This document shows positions 11,082 through 19,979 of a stretch of 64,000 nt of DNA, in pieces (the stretch's first letter is position 1; each line of letters opens with the position of its first letter). Below the pieces are notes generated by a model. The model made no database searches, was not told the DNA's origin, and saw only the letters and a list, made by a program, of their open reading frames with translations. Both the position numbers and the translations under genes were made by a program. Location: assembly GCF_007828035.1 (NCBI RefSeq), contig NZ_VITV01000006.1:310001-374000 (forward strand). The letters run 5' to 3'. Origin of the DNA: Nitrospirillum amazonense (GTDB lineage: Bacteria; Pseudomonadota; Alphaproteobacteria; Azospirillales; Azospirillaceae).

Positions 11082-12677
11082 ATGACGTCCTTGCCTTATT
11101 CCGCGCCGGCGCGGCGCACCCGCCCGCGTACTGTGGCGACGCCCATTGTCGCCGGAGCCTTGGTGGCCTTGCTGGCGGGGTGTTCCGTCACCCCCCGCCC
11201 CTTGACGTCGGATGAGAACCAGACCCGCGCCACCGAGGCGCTGAAGCTCGTCCGCGACCGCATTGATCCGGTGACGGTCGCCGTCTCCCTGGACGAGGCC
11301 ATCGCCCGGGCGGTCAAGTACAACCTGGACCACCGGCTGGCGCTGATGGACCAGGCCATCGCCAACCGCCAGATCGACGTATCGCGCTGGGACCTGCTGC
11401 CCAAGCTGGTGGTGGACGGCGGGCTGACGGCGCGCAGCAACGAACTGGCCTCGTCCTCCTACTCCATCCTGACCGGCAAGCAGTCGCTGGAACCCTCGAT
11501 CTCAAGCGACCGCCGCTCCGGCACCGCCGACCTGCAGCTGAGCTGGAGCGTCCTGGACTTCGGCATCAGCTATTACCAGGCCCGGCAGAACGGCGACCGG
11601 GCCCTGGCCACGGCTGAGAAGCGCCGCTCAGCGGTCAACAGCATCGTGCAGCAGGTCCGCGCCGCCTACTGGCAGGCCGTGGCGGCTGAGAAGATCGGCG
11701 ACCGCATCAACCCCATCCTGGCCGATGCCCGCCAGGCCCTGGAAGACACCCGGCAGGTGGAGAAGCAGCGCCTGAAGCCCATGCTGGACGTGCTGCGGGA
11801 TGAGAAGGCGACCATCGACATCATCCGCCAGCTGGAGAACCTGCAGGCCGACCTGGCGCTGGCCAAGACCCAATTGGCGGCCTTGATGGGCCTGCCCCCG
11901 GGGACGCCCTACCAGCTGGTGTTGCCGGACAACCCGACCGCCCTGCCGGAGATGAAAACCGCCATCACCGAGCTGGAACACACGGCCCTGATCAACCGCC
12001 CGGAATTGCGCGAGCAGGCGTACAACCGCCGCATCGCCACGGACGAGGTGCACAAGGCCTTCCTGAAGCTGTTCCCCAACCTGTCCATCCAGGGCGGTCT
12101 GGACTATGACAGCAACTCCTTCCTGGTGAACCAGCGATGGGCCGAGGGGGGCTTGCGCCTGTCCTGGGGCCTGGTGAACCTGCTGGCCGGCAATGACTTC
12201 ATGGGCCTGGCGGAGACGCAGCGCGACCAGGCCGAGGTGCGCAACCTTGCCCTCTCCATGGCCGTCCTGACCCAAGTGAACGTGGCCTGGCAGCAGTTGG
12301 GCCGCGCCCGCACCCAGTACCTGGAGGCGTCCGAACTGGACAACATCGAGGGCCGCATCTACGACCAGGTACTGGCGCAGCAGGAAAACAGCGCCGCCGG
12401 CAAGGTGGACCGCGTCCGCGCGTCCGCGTCGCGCATCGTGGCGGAACTGACCCGTGCCCGGGCCTACGCCGACATGCAGAACGCGCTGGCGTCACTGTAC
12501 GTTTCGGTCGGCATCGATCCGCTGCCCCAGGCCGTGCCGGACTATTCGTTGAAGACCCTGACCGCCGCGGTGTCCACGGTGAACCGCCGTATCGAGAGCG
12601 GCATGTTCGGTGCCGAGGCGTCGGTCTCCGCCGAGACGCCGACACTGGACGACCCCGGCAAGGCCTTGACGCAGTAA
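11082..12677 (+). CDS. TolC-family outer-membrane efflux lipoprotein
   Basis: 531 residues. The N-terminus is hydrophobic and ends in a lipobox-like LLAGC (Cys34), so it is probably a lipoprotein anchored in the outer membrane. The rest is Ala/Gln-rich and strongly helical with two repeated halves, the duplicated coiled-coil plan of TolC/OprM channels. It starts 6 bp after the giant repeat gene and precedes two adaptor genes, so it most likely forms the outer-membrane conduit for that protein. The family is clear from the overall pattern; the link to adhesin export is inferred from gene order. Confidence 0.85.
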   Translation: MTSLPYSAPARRTRPRTVATPIVAGALVALLAGCSVTPRPLTSDENQTRATEALKLVRDRIDPVTVAVSLDEAIARAVKYNLDHRLALMDQAIANRQIDVSRWDLLPKLVVDGGLTARSNELASSSYSILTGKQSLEPSISSDRRSGTADLQLSWSVLDFGISYYQARQNGDRALATAEKRRSAVNSIVQQVRAAYWQAVAAEKIGDRINPILADARQALEDTRQVEKQRLKPMLDVLRDEKATIDIIRQLENLQADLALAKTQLAALMGLPPGTPYQLVLPDNPTALPEMKTAITELEHTALINRPELREQAYNRRIATDEVHKAFLKLFPNLSIQGGLDYDSNSFLVNQRWAEGGLRLSWGLVNLLAGNDFMGLAETQRDQAEVRNLALSMAVLTQVNVAWQQLGRARTQYLEASELDNIEGRIYDQVLAQQENSAAGKVDRVRASASRIVAELTRARAYADMQNALASLYVSVGIDPLPQAVPDYSLKTLTAAVSTVNRRIESGMFGAEASVSAETPTLDDPGKALTQ

Positions 12678-12763
12678 CTCCAGAGAGCCATAGCCAAAGC
12701 GGCGCCGGGCGGGGATCCTCCCTCCCGGCCCGTCTTGTTTCGGCGACCGTCCAACGCCGGCCT

Positions 12764-13543
12764 TTGCAACGAACCCCTTGCAACGAACAGCGAGTCCGCC
12801 CCTTGTTCCGCCCCCGGTTCAGCCTGATCCTGCCCGCGCTTCTTCTCGGCCTGTCCGTCACGGCCCACGGCGCCGACACCATGCCCGAGATCCGCGCCCA
12901 GTTGGTGCCCAAGCGCAGCACGGTGCTGTCGTCGCAAATCGCCGCCCAGATCTCGGAACTGCCGTTGCGAGAGGGCGACAGTTTCAGCGAGGGGCAAAAG
13001 CTGGTGGCCTTCGACTGCGGCATCCAGAGGGCGCGCCAGGCCAAGGCCAACGCCCAGGAGACTGCGACCCGCAAGACCTATGAGGTCAAGAGCAAGCTGA
13101 ACACGCTGAATTCCATCGGCGTATTGGAAGTGGAAACGGCGGCGGCGGAGCACGCCATGGCCGAAGCCGAACAGCAGATGGCGCGCGAGGTCGCGTCGCA
13201 TTGCGTGGTCACCGCCCCCTTCGCCGGCCGCATGGGGCCGGTGGACGTGAAACGCTTCCAATCCGTGGCGGAAGGGCAGAAACTGCTTGAGATCCTGGAC
13301 CCGACGGAACTGGAGGCGGAAATGCTGGTACCGTCGTCGTGGCTGAAGTGGCTGAAGCCGGGTTTCGCACTGGAAATCGGCATTGAGGAAACGGGCCGCA
13401 AGTACCCGGCCAAGGTCGCCCGCCTGTCGCCGCGCATCGATCCCGTCTCGCAGAGCATCCGGGTCTTCGCCATCATCGACGGCAAATTCCCGGAGCTGCT
13501 GCCGGGCATGAGCGGCCGCGCCATCGTCGCGGCTCCGAATTGA
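12764..13543 (+). CDS. HlyD/RND-type periplasmic adaptor protein
   Basis: About 259 residues. An N-terminal hydrophobic segment (LILPALLLGLSVTAHGAD) is followed by a barrel-sandwich lipoyl half, a short coiled coil rich in Ala, Glu and Gln (EVETAAAEHAMAEAEQQ), the second lipoyl half (VVTAPFAGRMG) and a beta-barrel domain. This is the plan of membrane-fusion proteins. The short hairpin resembles RND-type adaptors more than classical HlyD. The start is uncertain: only TTG codons (12764 or 12803) precede the hydrophobic segment and neither has a good ribosome-binding site. It probably bridges the TolC-like channel to an inner-membrane component. Confidence 0.8.
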   Translation: MQRTPCNEQRVRPLFRPRFSLILPALLLGLSVTAHGADTMPEIRAQLVPKRSTVLSSQIAAQISELPLREGDSFSEGQKLVAFDCGIQRARQAKANAQETATRKTYEVKSKLNTLNSIGVLEVETAAAEHAMAEAEQQMAREVASHCVVTAPFAGRMGPVDVKRFQSVAEGQKLLEILDPTELEAEMLVPSSWLKWLKPGFALEIGIEETGRKYPAKVARLSPRIDPVSQSIRVFAIIDGKFPELLPGMSGRAIVAAPN

Positions 13544-13553
13544 GGACAGGGTG

Positions 13554-14945
13554 ATGCGCGTCGTGCCCCCCACCCCGGAGGAACCGCCCCAGCGTCCGGA
13601 TGCGGCCGAACTGGCCGGCCGGCAGCTGTTCGGCTTGACTACCCTGCTGCAGTTGCAGAAGCGCGCGCGGCATACCCGCACCGAGCAGGAACTGGGCTTC
13701 CTGATGGTGAATGACACCTTCAGCCTGGTGCGCTATCGCCAGGCGCTGGCCTGGCAGCGGACGGAGCGGGGCGACGGCGCGGTGCTGGCCGTATCGGGCT
13801 TGTCCTCCGTGGATGCCGACAGCCCCTATGCCCGCTACGCCTGCCGCCTTCTGGTGGCCCATGGCGATTCCGCCGCGATCAAGGAACTGACCACGGCCGA
13901 TCTGGCCCCGGATCTGGCCGAGGAGTGGCCGGAGTACCTGCCGGCCCACGGCCTGTGGCTGCCGCTGACGGCACCGGATGAGCGGTCCCTGGGGGGACTG
14001 TTGCTGGCCCGGGAAGAGCCGTGGACGGATGGCGAGCGCGTGCTGCTGGAAAATCTGGGTGATGCCTACGCCCATGCCTGGGGCGGCTTGGTCCGGCAGC
14101 AGCGGCGCTGGCATCGCGACGCCGCCCGGCTGAAGTCGCTGCGTACCCTGGGCTATGTCGCGGCGGGCTTGGTGGCCCTGTCGCTGTTCCCTGTGCGCCT
14201 GTCGGCCCTGGCGCCGGCGGAGGTCATCCCCCAGGCCCCGACCGTGGTGCGGGCCCCATTCGACGGCGTGGTCGACAAGTTCCTGGTGACGCCCAACCAG
14301 CCGGTGACCGAGGACCAGCCCCTGTTCCAGCTGGACCCGGTGCGGCTGCAGAATCGCCTGGACGTGGCCCAGGCCACCCTGGAAGCGGCGGAGGCGGAGT
14401 ACCGCCAGACCGCGCAGCAGGCCGTGTTCGATGAAAAGGCCAAGGGCCAGTTGGTGGTGCTGCAGGGCAAGCGCGACCAGGCCATGGCGGAGGTCACCTA
14501 CGTCCAGGATCTGCTGAAGCGCATCGTCGTGCATGCGCCGCGCGCCGGCCTGGCCGTGTTCACCGACGTCAACGACTGGATTGGACGGCCGGTCACGCAG
14601 GGCGAGCGCATCCTGATGGTGGCGGAGCCCAAGGACGTGGAGCTGGAGATCAAGCTGCCGGTGGCCGACGCCATCGCCATGGACACGGGCGACCCTGTGT
14701 CGCTGTTCCTGAACATCGACCCGCAGCATCCGCTGGACGCCACCGTGCGGCTGGCGGCCTATCAGCCCGAGGTGGGCACGGACGGCATCGCGGCTTATCG
14801 CCTGAAGGCGCGGTTCAACGATGGCCAATCCCCCGTGCGCATCGGCCTGCAGGGTACAGCCAAGATCTATGGCCAGCGCACCACCCTGTTCTATTATCTG
14901 TTCCGCCGCCCGTTGGCGGCGCTGCGTCAGCGGCTGGGTGTCTGA
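13554..14945 (+). CDS. HlyD-family adaptor with GAF-like N-terminal region
   Basis: About 463 residues. The first ~185 residues look cytoplasmic and GAF-like (VNDTFSLVRYRQALAW, later GLLLAREEPWTDGERVLLE). One membrane segment follows (~residues 198-215, YVAAGLVALSLFPVRLSAL). Then come a lipoyl half (VVRAPFDGVVDKFLV), a coiled coil and the second lipoyl half (IVVHAPRAGLAVF). A cytosolic sensor-like domain on an adaptor is unusual. GTG (13551) and ATG (13554) are adjacent; GAGGACAGG just upstream fits either. The last base overlaps the first base of the next gene, indicating translational coupling. It was placed in the HlyD group from the lipoyl/coiled-coil order. Confidence 0.8.
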   Translation: MRVVPPTPEEPPQRPDAAELAGRQLFGLTTLLQLQKRARHTRTEQELGFLMVNDTFSLVRYRQALAWQRTERGDGAVLAVSGLSSVDADSPYARYACRLLVAHGDSAAIKELTTADLAPDLAEEWPEYLPAHGLWLPLTAPDERSLGGLLLAREEPWTDGERVLLENLGDAYAHAWGGLVRQQRRWHRDAARLKSLRTLGYVAAGLVALSLFPVRLSALAPAEVIPQAPTVVRAPFDGVVDKFLVTPNQPVTEDQPLFQLDPVRLQNRLDVAQATLEAAEAEYRQTAQQAVFDEKAKGQLVVLQGKRDQAMAEVTYVQDLLKRIVVHAPRAGLAVFTDVNDWIGRPVTQGERILMVAEPKDVELEIKLPVADAIAMDTGDPVSLFLNIDPQHPLDATVRLAAYQPEVGTDGIAAYRLKARFNDGQSPVRIGLQGTAKIYGQRTTLFYYLFRRPLAALRQRLGV

Positions 14946-17095
14946 TGAGCGGTGAGGTTCCGGACGCCGTGCCCGCGTCGGTGGACGCCCCGCCCATGCG
15001 CTTGGCCCCCTTGCGCGAGGAACTGACCCTGCTGGCCGGGCCGGCCCTGGCGGATGGGTCGCCCAGTTGGACGCTGCATGACCAAGTGGCCGGACGCTTC
15101 TATCGGCTGGGCTGGCTGGAGTTCGAGATCCTGCGCCGATGGCATCTGGAGGTGCCGCAGGCCATCGCCGCCGATGTCGCATCCAACACCACGCTGCGCG
15201 TCACCGCCGACGATGTCATGGCCGTCTCGCAGTTCCTGGCGCTGAACAACCTGTTGCAGCGCCATGGGCCGCAGGCGGTATCGACCCTCATGCGTCAGGC
15301 GGAGATGCGCAAGCCCGGCTTGTGGCAGTGGCTGCTGAAGAACTACCTGTTCTTCCGTGTGCCGCTGGTAAAGCCGGACCGTTTCCTGACCCAGGCCCTA
15401 CCCTATGTATCCTGGATCTTCACCCGCGGTTTCTTCCTGGTGACGCTGGCCGCCGCCTTATTGGGCATCTACCTGGTGACCCGGCAGTGGGACCAGTTCC
15501 GCACCACCTTCGTCAGCTTCCTCTCCCCCTCCGGCCTCATCACCGGCGCCGTCGGCCTGGCCGTGGCCAAGGTGGTGCATGAGCTGGGGCACGCCCTGAC
15601 CGCCAAGCGCTATGGCTGCCGGGTGCAGACCATGGGCATCGCCTTCATGGTCATGTACCCGCTGCTCTACACCGATGTCAGCGACGCCTGGCGGCTGCCC
15701 AACCGGCGCCAGCGCCTGGCCATCGGCGTGGCCGGCATGGGTGCGGAACTGACGCTGGCCGCCTATGCCACGCTGGCCTGGTCCTTCCTGCCGGAAGGGC
15801 CGGTGAAGGCCGCCGCCTTCCTGCTGGCCACCACCAGCTGGATCATGACCGTGCTGGTCAACACCAGCCCCTTCATGCGCTTCGACGGATATTTCCTGCT
15901 GTCGGACCTGCTGGACGTGCCCAACCTGCATGACCGCGCCTTCGCGCTGGGCCGCTGGTGGCTGCGCGAGCGGCTGTTCCATCTCGGGGAACCGGTGCCG
16001 GAGGAGCTGCCGGCCAGGCGCCGCACTCTGTTGATCGCGTTGGCCTTGGCGACCTGGATTTACCGCTTCACCCTGTTCGTCGGCATCGCGGCCCTGGTCT
16101 ACCACCTGTTCTTCAAGGTGCTGGGCATCATCCTGTTCCTGGTGGAGGTGTGGTGGTTCATCCTGCGCCCGCCCCTGAACGAGGTGCGGGAATGGATACG
16201 GCGGCGGGGAACCATGACCTGGAACCGCCGCTCCGCCACCACGGCGGCCGTGGCGCTGGGCCTGCTGGCCCTTGCCGTCATCCCCTGGCGCAGCACGGTG
16301 ACGGCGCCGGCTGTCCTGCGCGCCGCGCAGGAGATGGAGATTTTCCTGGACCAGCCAGGGCGGATGGACGCCGTGCTGGTCAAGGCCGGCCAGAGCGTGG
16401 CGGCGGGCCAAGTGCTGTTCCGCCTGAGCTCCCCCGACCTGGACTATAAGCTGGCCAGCCAGCGCCAGAAGATCCAGACGCTGCAGTGGGAAGCCGCCTA
16501 TCGCGGCGGCGCCGCCGTTGACCCCAAACGCCAGCGCATCGCGGCGCAGGAGCTGGAGACCGCGCAGGCCGAATTGCGCGGGCTGGAGGCGGAAAAGGCC
16601 AAGCTGACCGTGACCGCCCCCTTCGCCGGCATCATGGCCGAGGTGACGGAGCCGCTGTCGCCCGGCGAATGGCTGCCGGCGAAGGAGCGGCTGGGCCTGC
16701 TGCTGGACCCGGCGCATCCCATGATCGAGGCCTATGTGCGCGAGGCCGACCTGCACCGCGTGGCCGTGGGTGACGAGGGCCGCTTTCGCCCCGACCAGAC
16801 CGTGACCAGCGCCGTGGACGGCCACATCCAGGATATCGACGACACCAGCACCCGCGTACTGACCCGGCGCTATCTGGCCAGCACCTATGGCGGCGACATC
16901 GCGGCACGCGAGGACAGCCAGCACCAGCTGGTGCCTGAGGAATCGCTGTACCGCGTGCTGATCGCCCCGGCCAAGGACACCACCCCGGCCACCCTGGAGC
17001 GGGGCCGCGTGACGCTGGAAGGCGTGCGCGAAAGCCTGCTGGGCAGCCTGTGGCGCCGCACCGTGGCCATCCTGCTGCGCGAAGGCAGCTTCTGA
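14945..17095 (+). CDS. M50 site-2-protease-like / HlyD fusion membrane protein
   Basis: 716 residues. A soluble N-terminal ~130 residues is followed by membrane segments and an M50 zinc-peptidase core with HELGH at residues 212-216, then a second motif NTSPFMRFDGYFLLSDLLD that fits the distal metal-binding Asp of the family. After further membrane segments a HlyD-like lipoyl/coiled-coil unit appears (ILRAAQEMEIFLDQPGRM..., then LTVTAPFAGIMAEV). Such fusions occur near large secreted proteins lacking an ABC transporter, though their mechanism is poorly known. It may be the inner-membrane component that processes or hands over the giant protein; this is inference. It overlaps the preceding adaptor gene by one base. 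Confidence 0.85.
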   Translation: MSGEVPDAVPASVDAPPMRLAPLREELTLLAGPALADGSPSWTLHDQVAGRFYRLGWLEFEILRRWHLEVPQAIAADVASNTTLRVTADDVMAVSQFLALNNLLQRHGPQAVSTLMRQAEMRKPGLWQWLLKNYLFFRVPLVKPDRFLTQALPYVSWIFTRGFFLVTLAAALLGIYLVTRQWDQFRTTFVSFLSPSGLITGAVGLAVAKVVHELGHALTAKRYGCRVQTMGIAFMVMYPLLYTDVSDAWRLPNRRQRLAIGVAGMGAELTLAAYATLAWSFLPEGPVKAAAFLLATTSWIMTVLVNTSPFMRFDGYFLLSDLLDVPNLHDRAFALGRWWLRERLFHLGEPVPEELPARRRTLLIALALATWIYRFTLFVGIAALVYHLFFKVLGIILFLVEVWWFILRPPLNEVREWIRRRGTMTWNRRSATTAAVALGLLALAVIPWRSTVTAPAVLRAAQEMEIFLDQPGRMDAVLVKAGQSVAAGQVLFRLSSPDLDYKLASQRQKIQTLQWEAAYRGGAAVDPKRQRIAAQELETAQAELRGLEAEKAKLTVTAPFAGIMAEVTEPLSPGEWLPAKERLGLLLDPAHPMIEAYVREADLHRVAVGDEGRFRPDQTVTSAVDGHIQDIDDTSTRVLTRRYLASTYGGDIAAREDSQHQLVPEESLYRVLIAPAKDTTPATLERGRVTLEGVRESLLGSLWRRTVAILLREGSF

Positions 17096-17136
17096 ACGCC
17101 AACCGCCGACCCCGCCCCTTTGAGAAGCCTCACACC

Positions 17137-17853
17137 ATGACCAACCGCCCCACGCTTCCCCTTTTCTACAAGCAGCCGCGACTGATGCAGGCCGCCGTGG
17201 ACGAGGCCATGTCATTGCGCGTTCCAACCCATTACGGGTTCGCCGCCGGGGCGCACGCGGTTCCCCTGGTGATGGGCGAGTTCGCCGCCGCCTGCCGGTC
17301 CATCCCCATCCTGTTCGCCGGCGAAGCCGCGGCCCCCATCGCCCTGCTGGGCCTGCGTGAAGGACAGAATCTGTTCGTGCACGCCGATGGCCGCTGGGAT
17401 GAGGACGCCTACATCCCGGCCTACGTCCGCCGCTATCCCTTCATCTTCCTGGAGGACACGGAGGCGGACCAACTGACCTTGTGCGTGGACGAGGCTGCGG
17501 ACGCCGTGGTGGCGGGAACGGAAAACCCTTTCTTCGTGAACGGCGCGCCCACCGACCTGACGCTTCAGGCCCTGGATTTCGCGCGCCAGTACCAGGCATC
17601 GCACGCGCTGACCATGGACTTCGTCACGGCCCTGCTCGAAGGCGACCTGCTGACCGAGCGGCGGGCGGACATCACCTTGCCCTCCGGCGAGACGCCCAGC
17701 CTGTCCGGCTTCCGCGTCATCGACGAGGAAAAGCTGAACCGGCTACCGGCGGAAACGTTGGCAGATTGGCGCGACAAGGGCTGGCTGGCGGCGGCCTACG
17801 CCCACCTCATCTCCCTCAACGACTGGTCGGCGCTGATGCGGCGGGCCGGGTGA
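17137..17853 (+). CDS. SapC-family protein
   Basis: About 238 residues, soluble, no signal peptide. The opening (LPLFYKQPRLMQAAVD), HYGFAAGAHAVPLVMGEFAAA, and the later YPFIFLEDTEADQLTLCVDE match the SapC family, named after a Campylobacter S-layer secretion gene; its biochemical role is not established. The ATG at 17137 is 41 bp after the M50/HlyD gene. Position in the export operon suggests a cytosolic accessory factor for giant-protein secretion or surface assembly. Confidence 0.8.
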   Translation: MTNRPTLPLFYKQPRLMQAAVDEAMSLRVPTHYGFAAGAHAVPLVMGEFAAACRSIPILFAGEAAAPIALLGLREGQNLFVHADGRWDEDAYIPAYVRRYPFIFLEDTEADQLTLCVDEAADAVVAGTENPFFVNGAPTDLTLQALDFARQYQASHALTMDFVTALLEGDLLTERRADITLPSGETPSLSGFRVIDEEKLNRLPAETLADWRDKGWLAAAYAHLISLNDWSALMRRAG

Positions 17854-17862
17854 CGCCGAGTG

Positions 17863-18708
17863 ATGGACGGACTGCTGCCGCAGGAGATCGAACCGCCAAC
17901 GCCGGAGATGGAAAGGCTGACCTCGCGGATGGTGCTGTCCATCCTGCCGCAGCTGATGGCCTATCTGGCCGACATCCGCGCGCTGGTGGACGCGGAGCTG
18001 CAGCCCGCGCTGCAGCCGGTCAGCCCGGTCAAGCCGTATCCCCTGGGCCGCTGTGAGGAGATCACGCGGGCGGCCATGGCCATCCTGGGCCGGCGCTTGC
18101 GCGAGCCTGCCCATCCGGTGGAGCACGCCCTCGCCTCCTTCCTTCGCCAGGGCGGCCGCATTCGCACCATCTGGGGCGCGCTGCGCGGCACCTATTTCCA
18201 GAACGCCTTCCAGATCGGCAGCCTGTACGCCGACGTGGCCAACGACACGGTCGTCATCACCAAGCCCAAGGTCGAAATCCTGCCGGTACGGGAGTGCGGG
18301 CTGGTGCCCATACGGGACATCGCCCATTTCATCGAGATTGCCGGCACGTATTGGGGCGGGGAGATCTACCCCAACTTGGTGATCCCTGACCTCGCCCCCC
18401 TGTTCCCCATGATCAGCCGCGTTCCCCACCAGTCCGTCCGGCCGCAGATGGGGTGCGACTACATGATCGACCTGTTCCGCCGGGATCAATTCCGCGGGCC
18501 GGAGGCCTTCCTGGCCAGCGCCCCACCGCCCCCGCCCGAGGTGGTGGAGGAACTGCGCAGCCTCTGCCCCGAAACCATACGCCATGTCACCCCCGACAGC
18601 GGCCGGGACCTGGCCGTCGCCGCCTGCCGACGGGCGCGGGACATCCGGGCGGACAATGCATGGCGGGACCGCCTGGTCCTGGACCTGTTGAGCATCAAGC
18701 GGCTGTGA
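17863..18708 (+). CDS. Conserved-looking unknown protein, last gene of export operon
   Basis: About 281 residues, no signal peptide, no membrane segment, no motif I recognise. It has a helical N-terminal half with ALRGTYFQNAFQIGSLYADV and a central part with YWGGEIYPNLVIPDLAPLFP. It begins 9 bp after the SapC gene stop (ATG 17863, with GTG at 17860 as alternative), so it is almost certainly cotranscribed. Coding quality is good: no competing frame has comparable protein-like composition. A function in secretion or modification of the giant protein is guilt by association only. Confidence 0.65.
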   Translation: MDGLLPQEIEPPTPEMERLTSRMVLSILPQLMAYLADIRALVDAELQPALQPVSPVKPYPLGRCEEITRAAMAILGRRLREPAHPVEHALASFLRQGGRIRTIWGALRGTYFQNAFQIGSLYADVANDTVVITKPKVEILPVRECGLVPIRDIAHFIEIAGTYWGGEIYPNLVIPDLAPLFPMISRVPHQSVRPQMGCDYMIDLFRRDQFRGPEAFLASAPPPPPEVVEELRSLCPETIRHVTPDSGRDLAVAACRRARDIRADNAWRDRLVLDLLSIKRL

Positions 18709-18803
18709 AAGCCGCCGCCCCCGCCTCTCGTACTACCAATCGGTCATGGTCGCGGACGGGTCCCTGCGCTAGGCTTTCCCGATAATAAGATCGGGAGGAG
18801 TCC

Positions 18804-19193
18804 ATGATGCGCGTAACGCGGTCCCTGCTGGCGATGACGGCCCTGCTGGGGCTGGGAATGGCGCCGGCATCGGCTGGTGCCGCGGAACCCAAGGCCAAGG
18901 GGGAGCATCATCCCCGTTACGACTATCCCACCGCCGTGCGCGCCGACTATGTCATCGGCTGCCTGGCGTCCAACGGCTTCAAACACGAGCTGCTGGGCAA
19001 ATGCGCCTGTGGCATCGACACCATCGCCGACATGATGCCCTACGACGATTATGAGAAGGCGGACACGATCCTGCGCATGCAACAGGGCGGCCTGGGCGAC
19101 CGGGGGGCCATGTTCCGCGACACTCCGATCGCCAAGGACGAGGTGGAAAAGCTGCGCCGCGCCCAGGCCGAGGTCAACCTGCGCTGCACGTGA
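18804..19193 (+). CDS. Small exported Cys-containing protein, quinoprotein-associated type
   Basis: 129 residues. The signal peptide (LLAMTALLGLGMAPASAGAA) is followed by a compact domain with YVIGCLASNG, CACGID and a C-terminal AQAEVNLRC, giving four conserved-looking cysteines. From memory, similar small periplasmic proteins sit beside PQQ-dependent dehydrogenase genes in methylotrophs, but I know no assigned function. GGGAGG lies about 7 bases before the ATG pair at 18804 and 18807. It stands alone between the export operon and the pqq operon, so its link to either is inferred. Confidence 0.7.
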   Translation: MMRVTRSLLAMTALLGLGMAPASAGAAEPKAKGEHHPRYDYPTAVRADYVIGCLASNGFKHELLGKCACGIDTIADMMPYDDYEKADTILRMQQGGLGDRGAMFRDTPIAKDEVEKLRRAQAEVNLRCT

Positions 19194-19272
19194 GGGCCGG
19201 CGCCCCATCCGTCTTGCGCCGCCCCCCGGCCCGCGCCACAATCCGGCCGACCATTGCGGGGGAAAATAGACG

Positions 19273-19854
19273 GTGAAATACCATCCGGAGGCGCTGGACC
19301 CCATCGTCGGCTTCCTGCGCGACATCGGCTTCACGGTGACGTACGGCGCGGGAGCGCAAGGCGGCTTCCTCCCCGGCGTCAACATCGCGGCCGGCATCCT
19401 CCATGTGGATCCTGAGACGCTGGTGGGCCCCGGCGACCTGCTGCACGAGGCCGGGCATATGGCCATCCTGCCCCGCCGCCTGCACGCCCAGTTGGGACGG
19501 GATCTGGAGGCCGACATGCGCGCCGCCATCGCCGCCGAGGCCGGACCCGGCCTGCCGGCCGATCCCCTGCTGTCCGTGCCCCTGCAGCAGGGCGAACTGA
19601 TGGCCCAGGCCTGGTCCTACGCCGCAGCCCTGCATCTGGGCGTGCCGCTGGAATGCATCTTCTTCCCCGGTTCCTACCACGTCGACGCGTATGAAGGCCC
19701 GCATCCCATGCAGCGGTGGCTGGAGGCCGGCACCCACCACGGACTGGCCGGGCTGGCGCGCGTGGGCATGACCGGCTTCACCGGCGTCTTCGCCCTGATG
19801 GATGACAACAGCCTACCCCCCTTTCCCCGGATGAGCCGGTGGGTACAGGCGTGA
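19273..19854 (+). CDS. Putative HExxH-type metal-dependent protein
   Basis: 193 residues with a GTG start at 19273. HEAGH sits at about residues 59-63 in a helix following DPETLVGPGDLL. Downstream, GELMAQAWSYAAAL could supply a third metal ligand, the arrangement of gluzincin-like peptidases. There is no signal peptide. I do not recognise a named family; it may instead be a metal-binding protein without peptidase activity. It follows the small exported protein by 79 bp on the same strand, and the two may form one unit. Confidence 0.6.
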   Translation: MKYHPEALDPIVGFLRDIGFTVTYGAGAQGGFLPGVNIAAGILHVDPETLVGPGDLLHEAGHMAILPRRLHAQLGRDLEADMRAAIAAEAGPGLPADPLLSVPLQQGELMAQAWSYAAALHLGVPLECIFFPGSYHVDAYEGPHPMQRWLEAGTHHGLAGLARVGMTGFTGVFALMDDNSLPPFPRMSRWVQA

Positions 19855-19979
19855 GGGATCAAAGGGCCGCGAATTCGGATCGCAGGAAGGCGAACACCTG
19901 ATCCGCAGCCGCCGGGGTGCCATACCGCCGACCCGCCGGCGTGGGGTTCATATCGGTGCGAACCTGCGGCCGCAGGCGC

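Noticed and set aside
15458-17227. 589-codon minus-strand frame over the M50/HlyD gene
   Set aside because: It has a His/Gln/Gly-rich composition and no recognisable domain, and it is antisense to a clear membrane peptidase.
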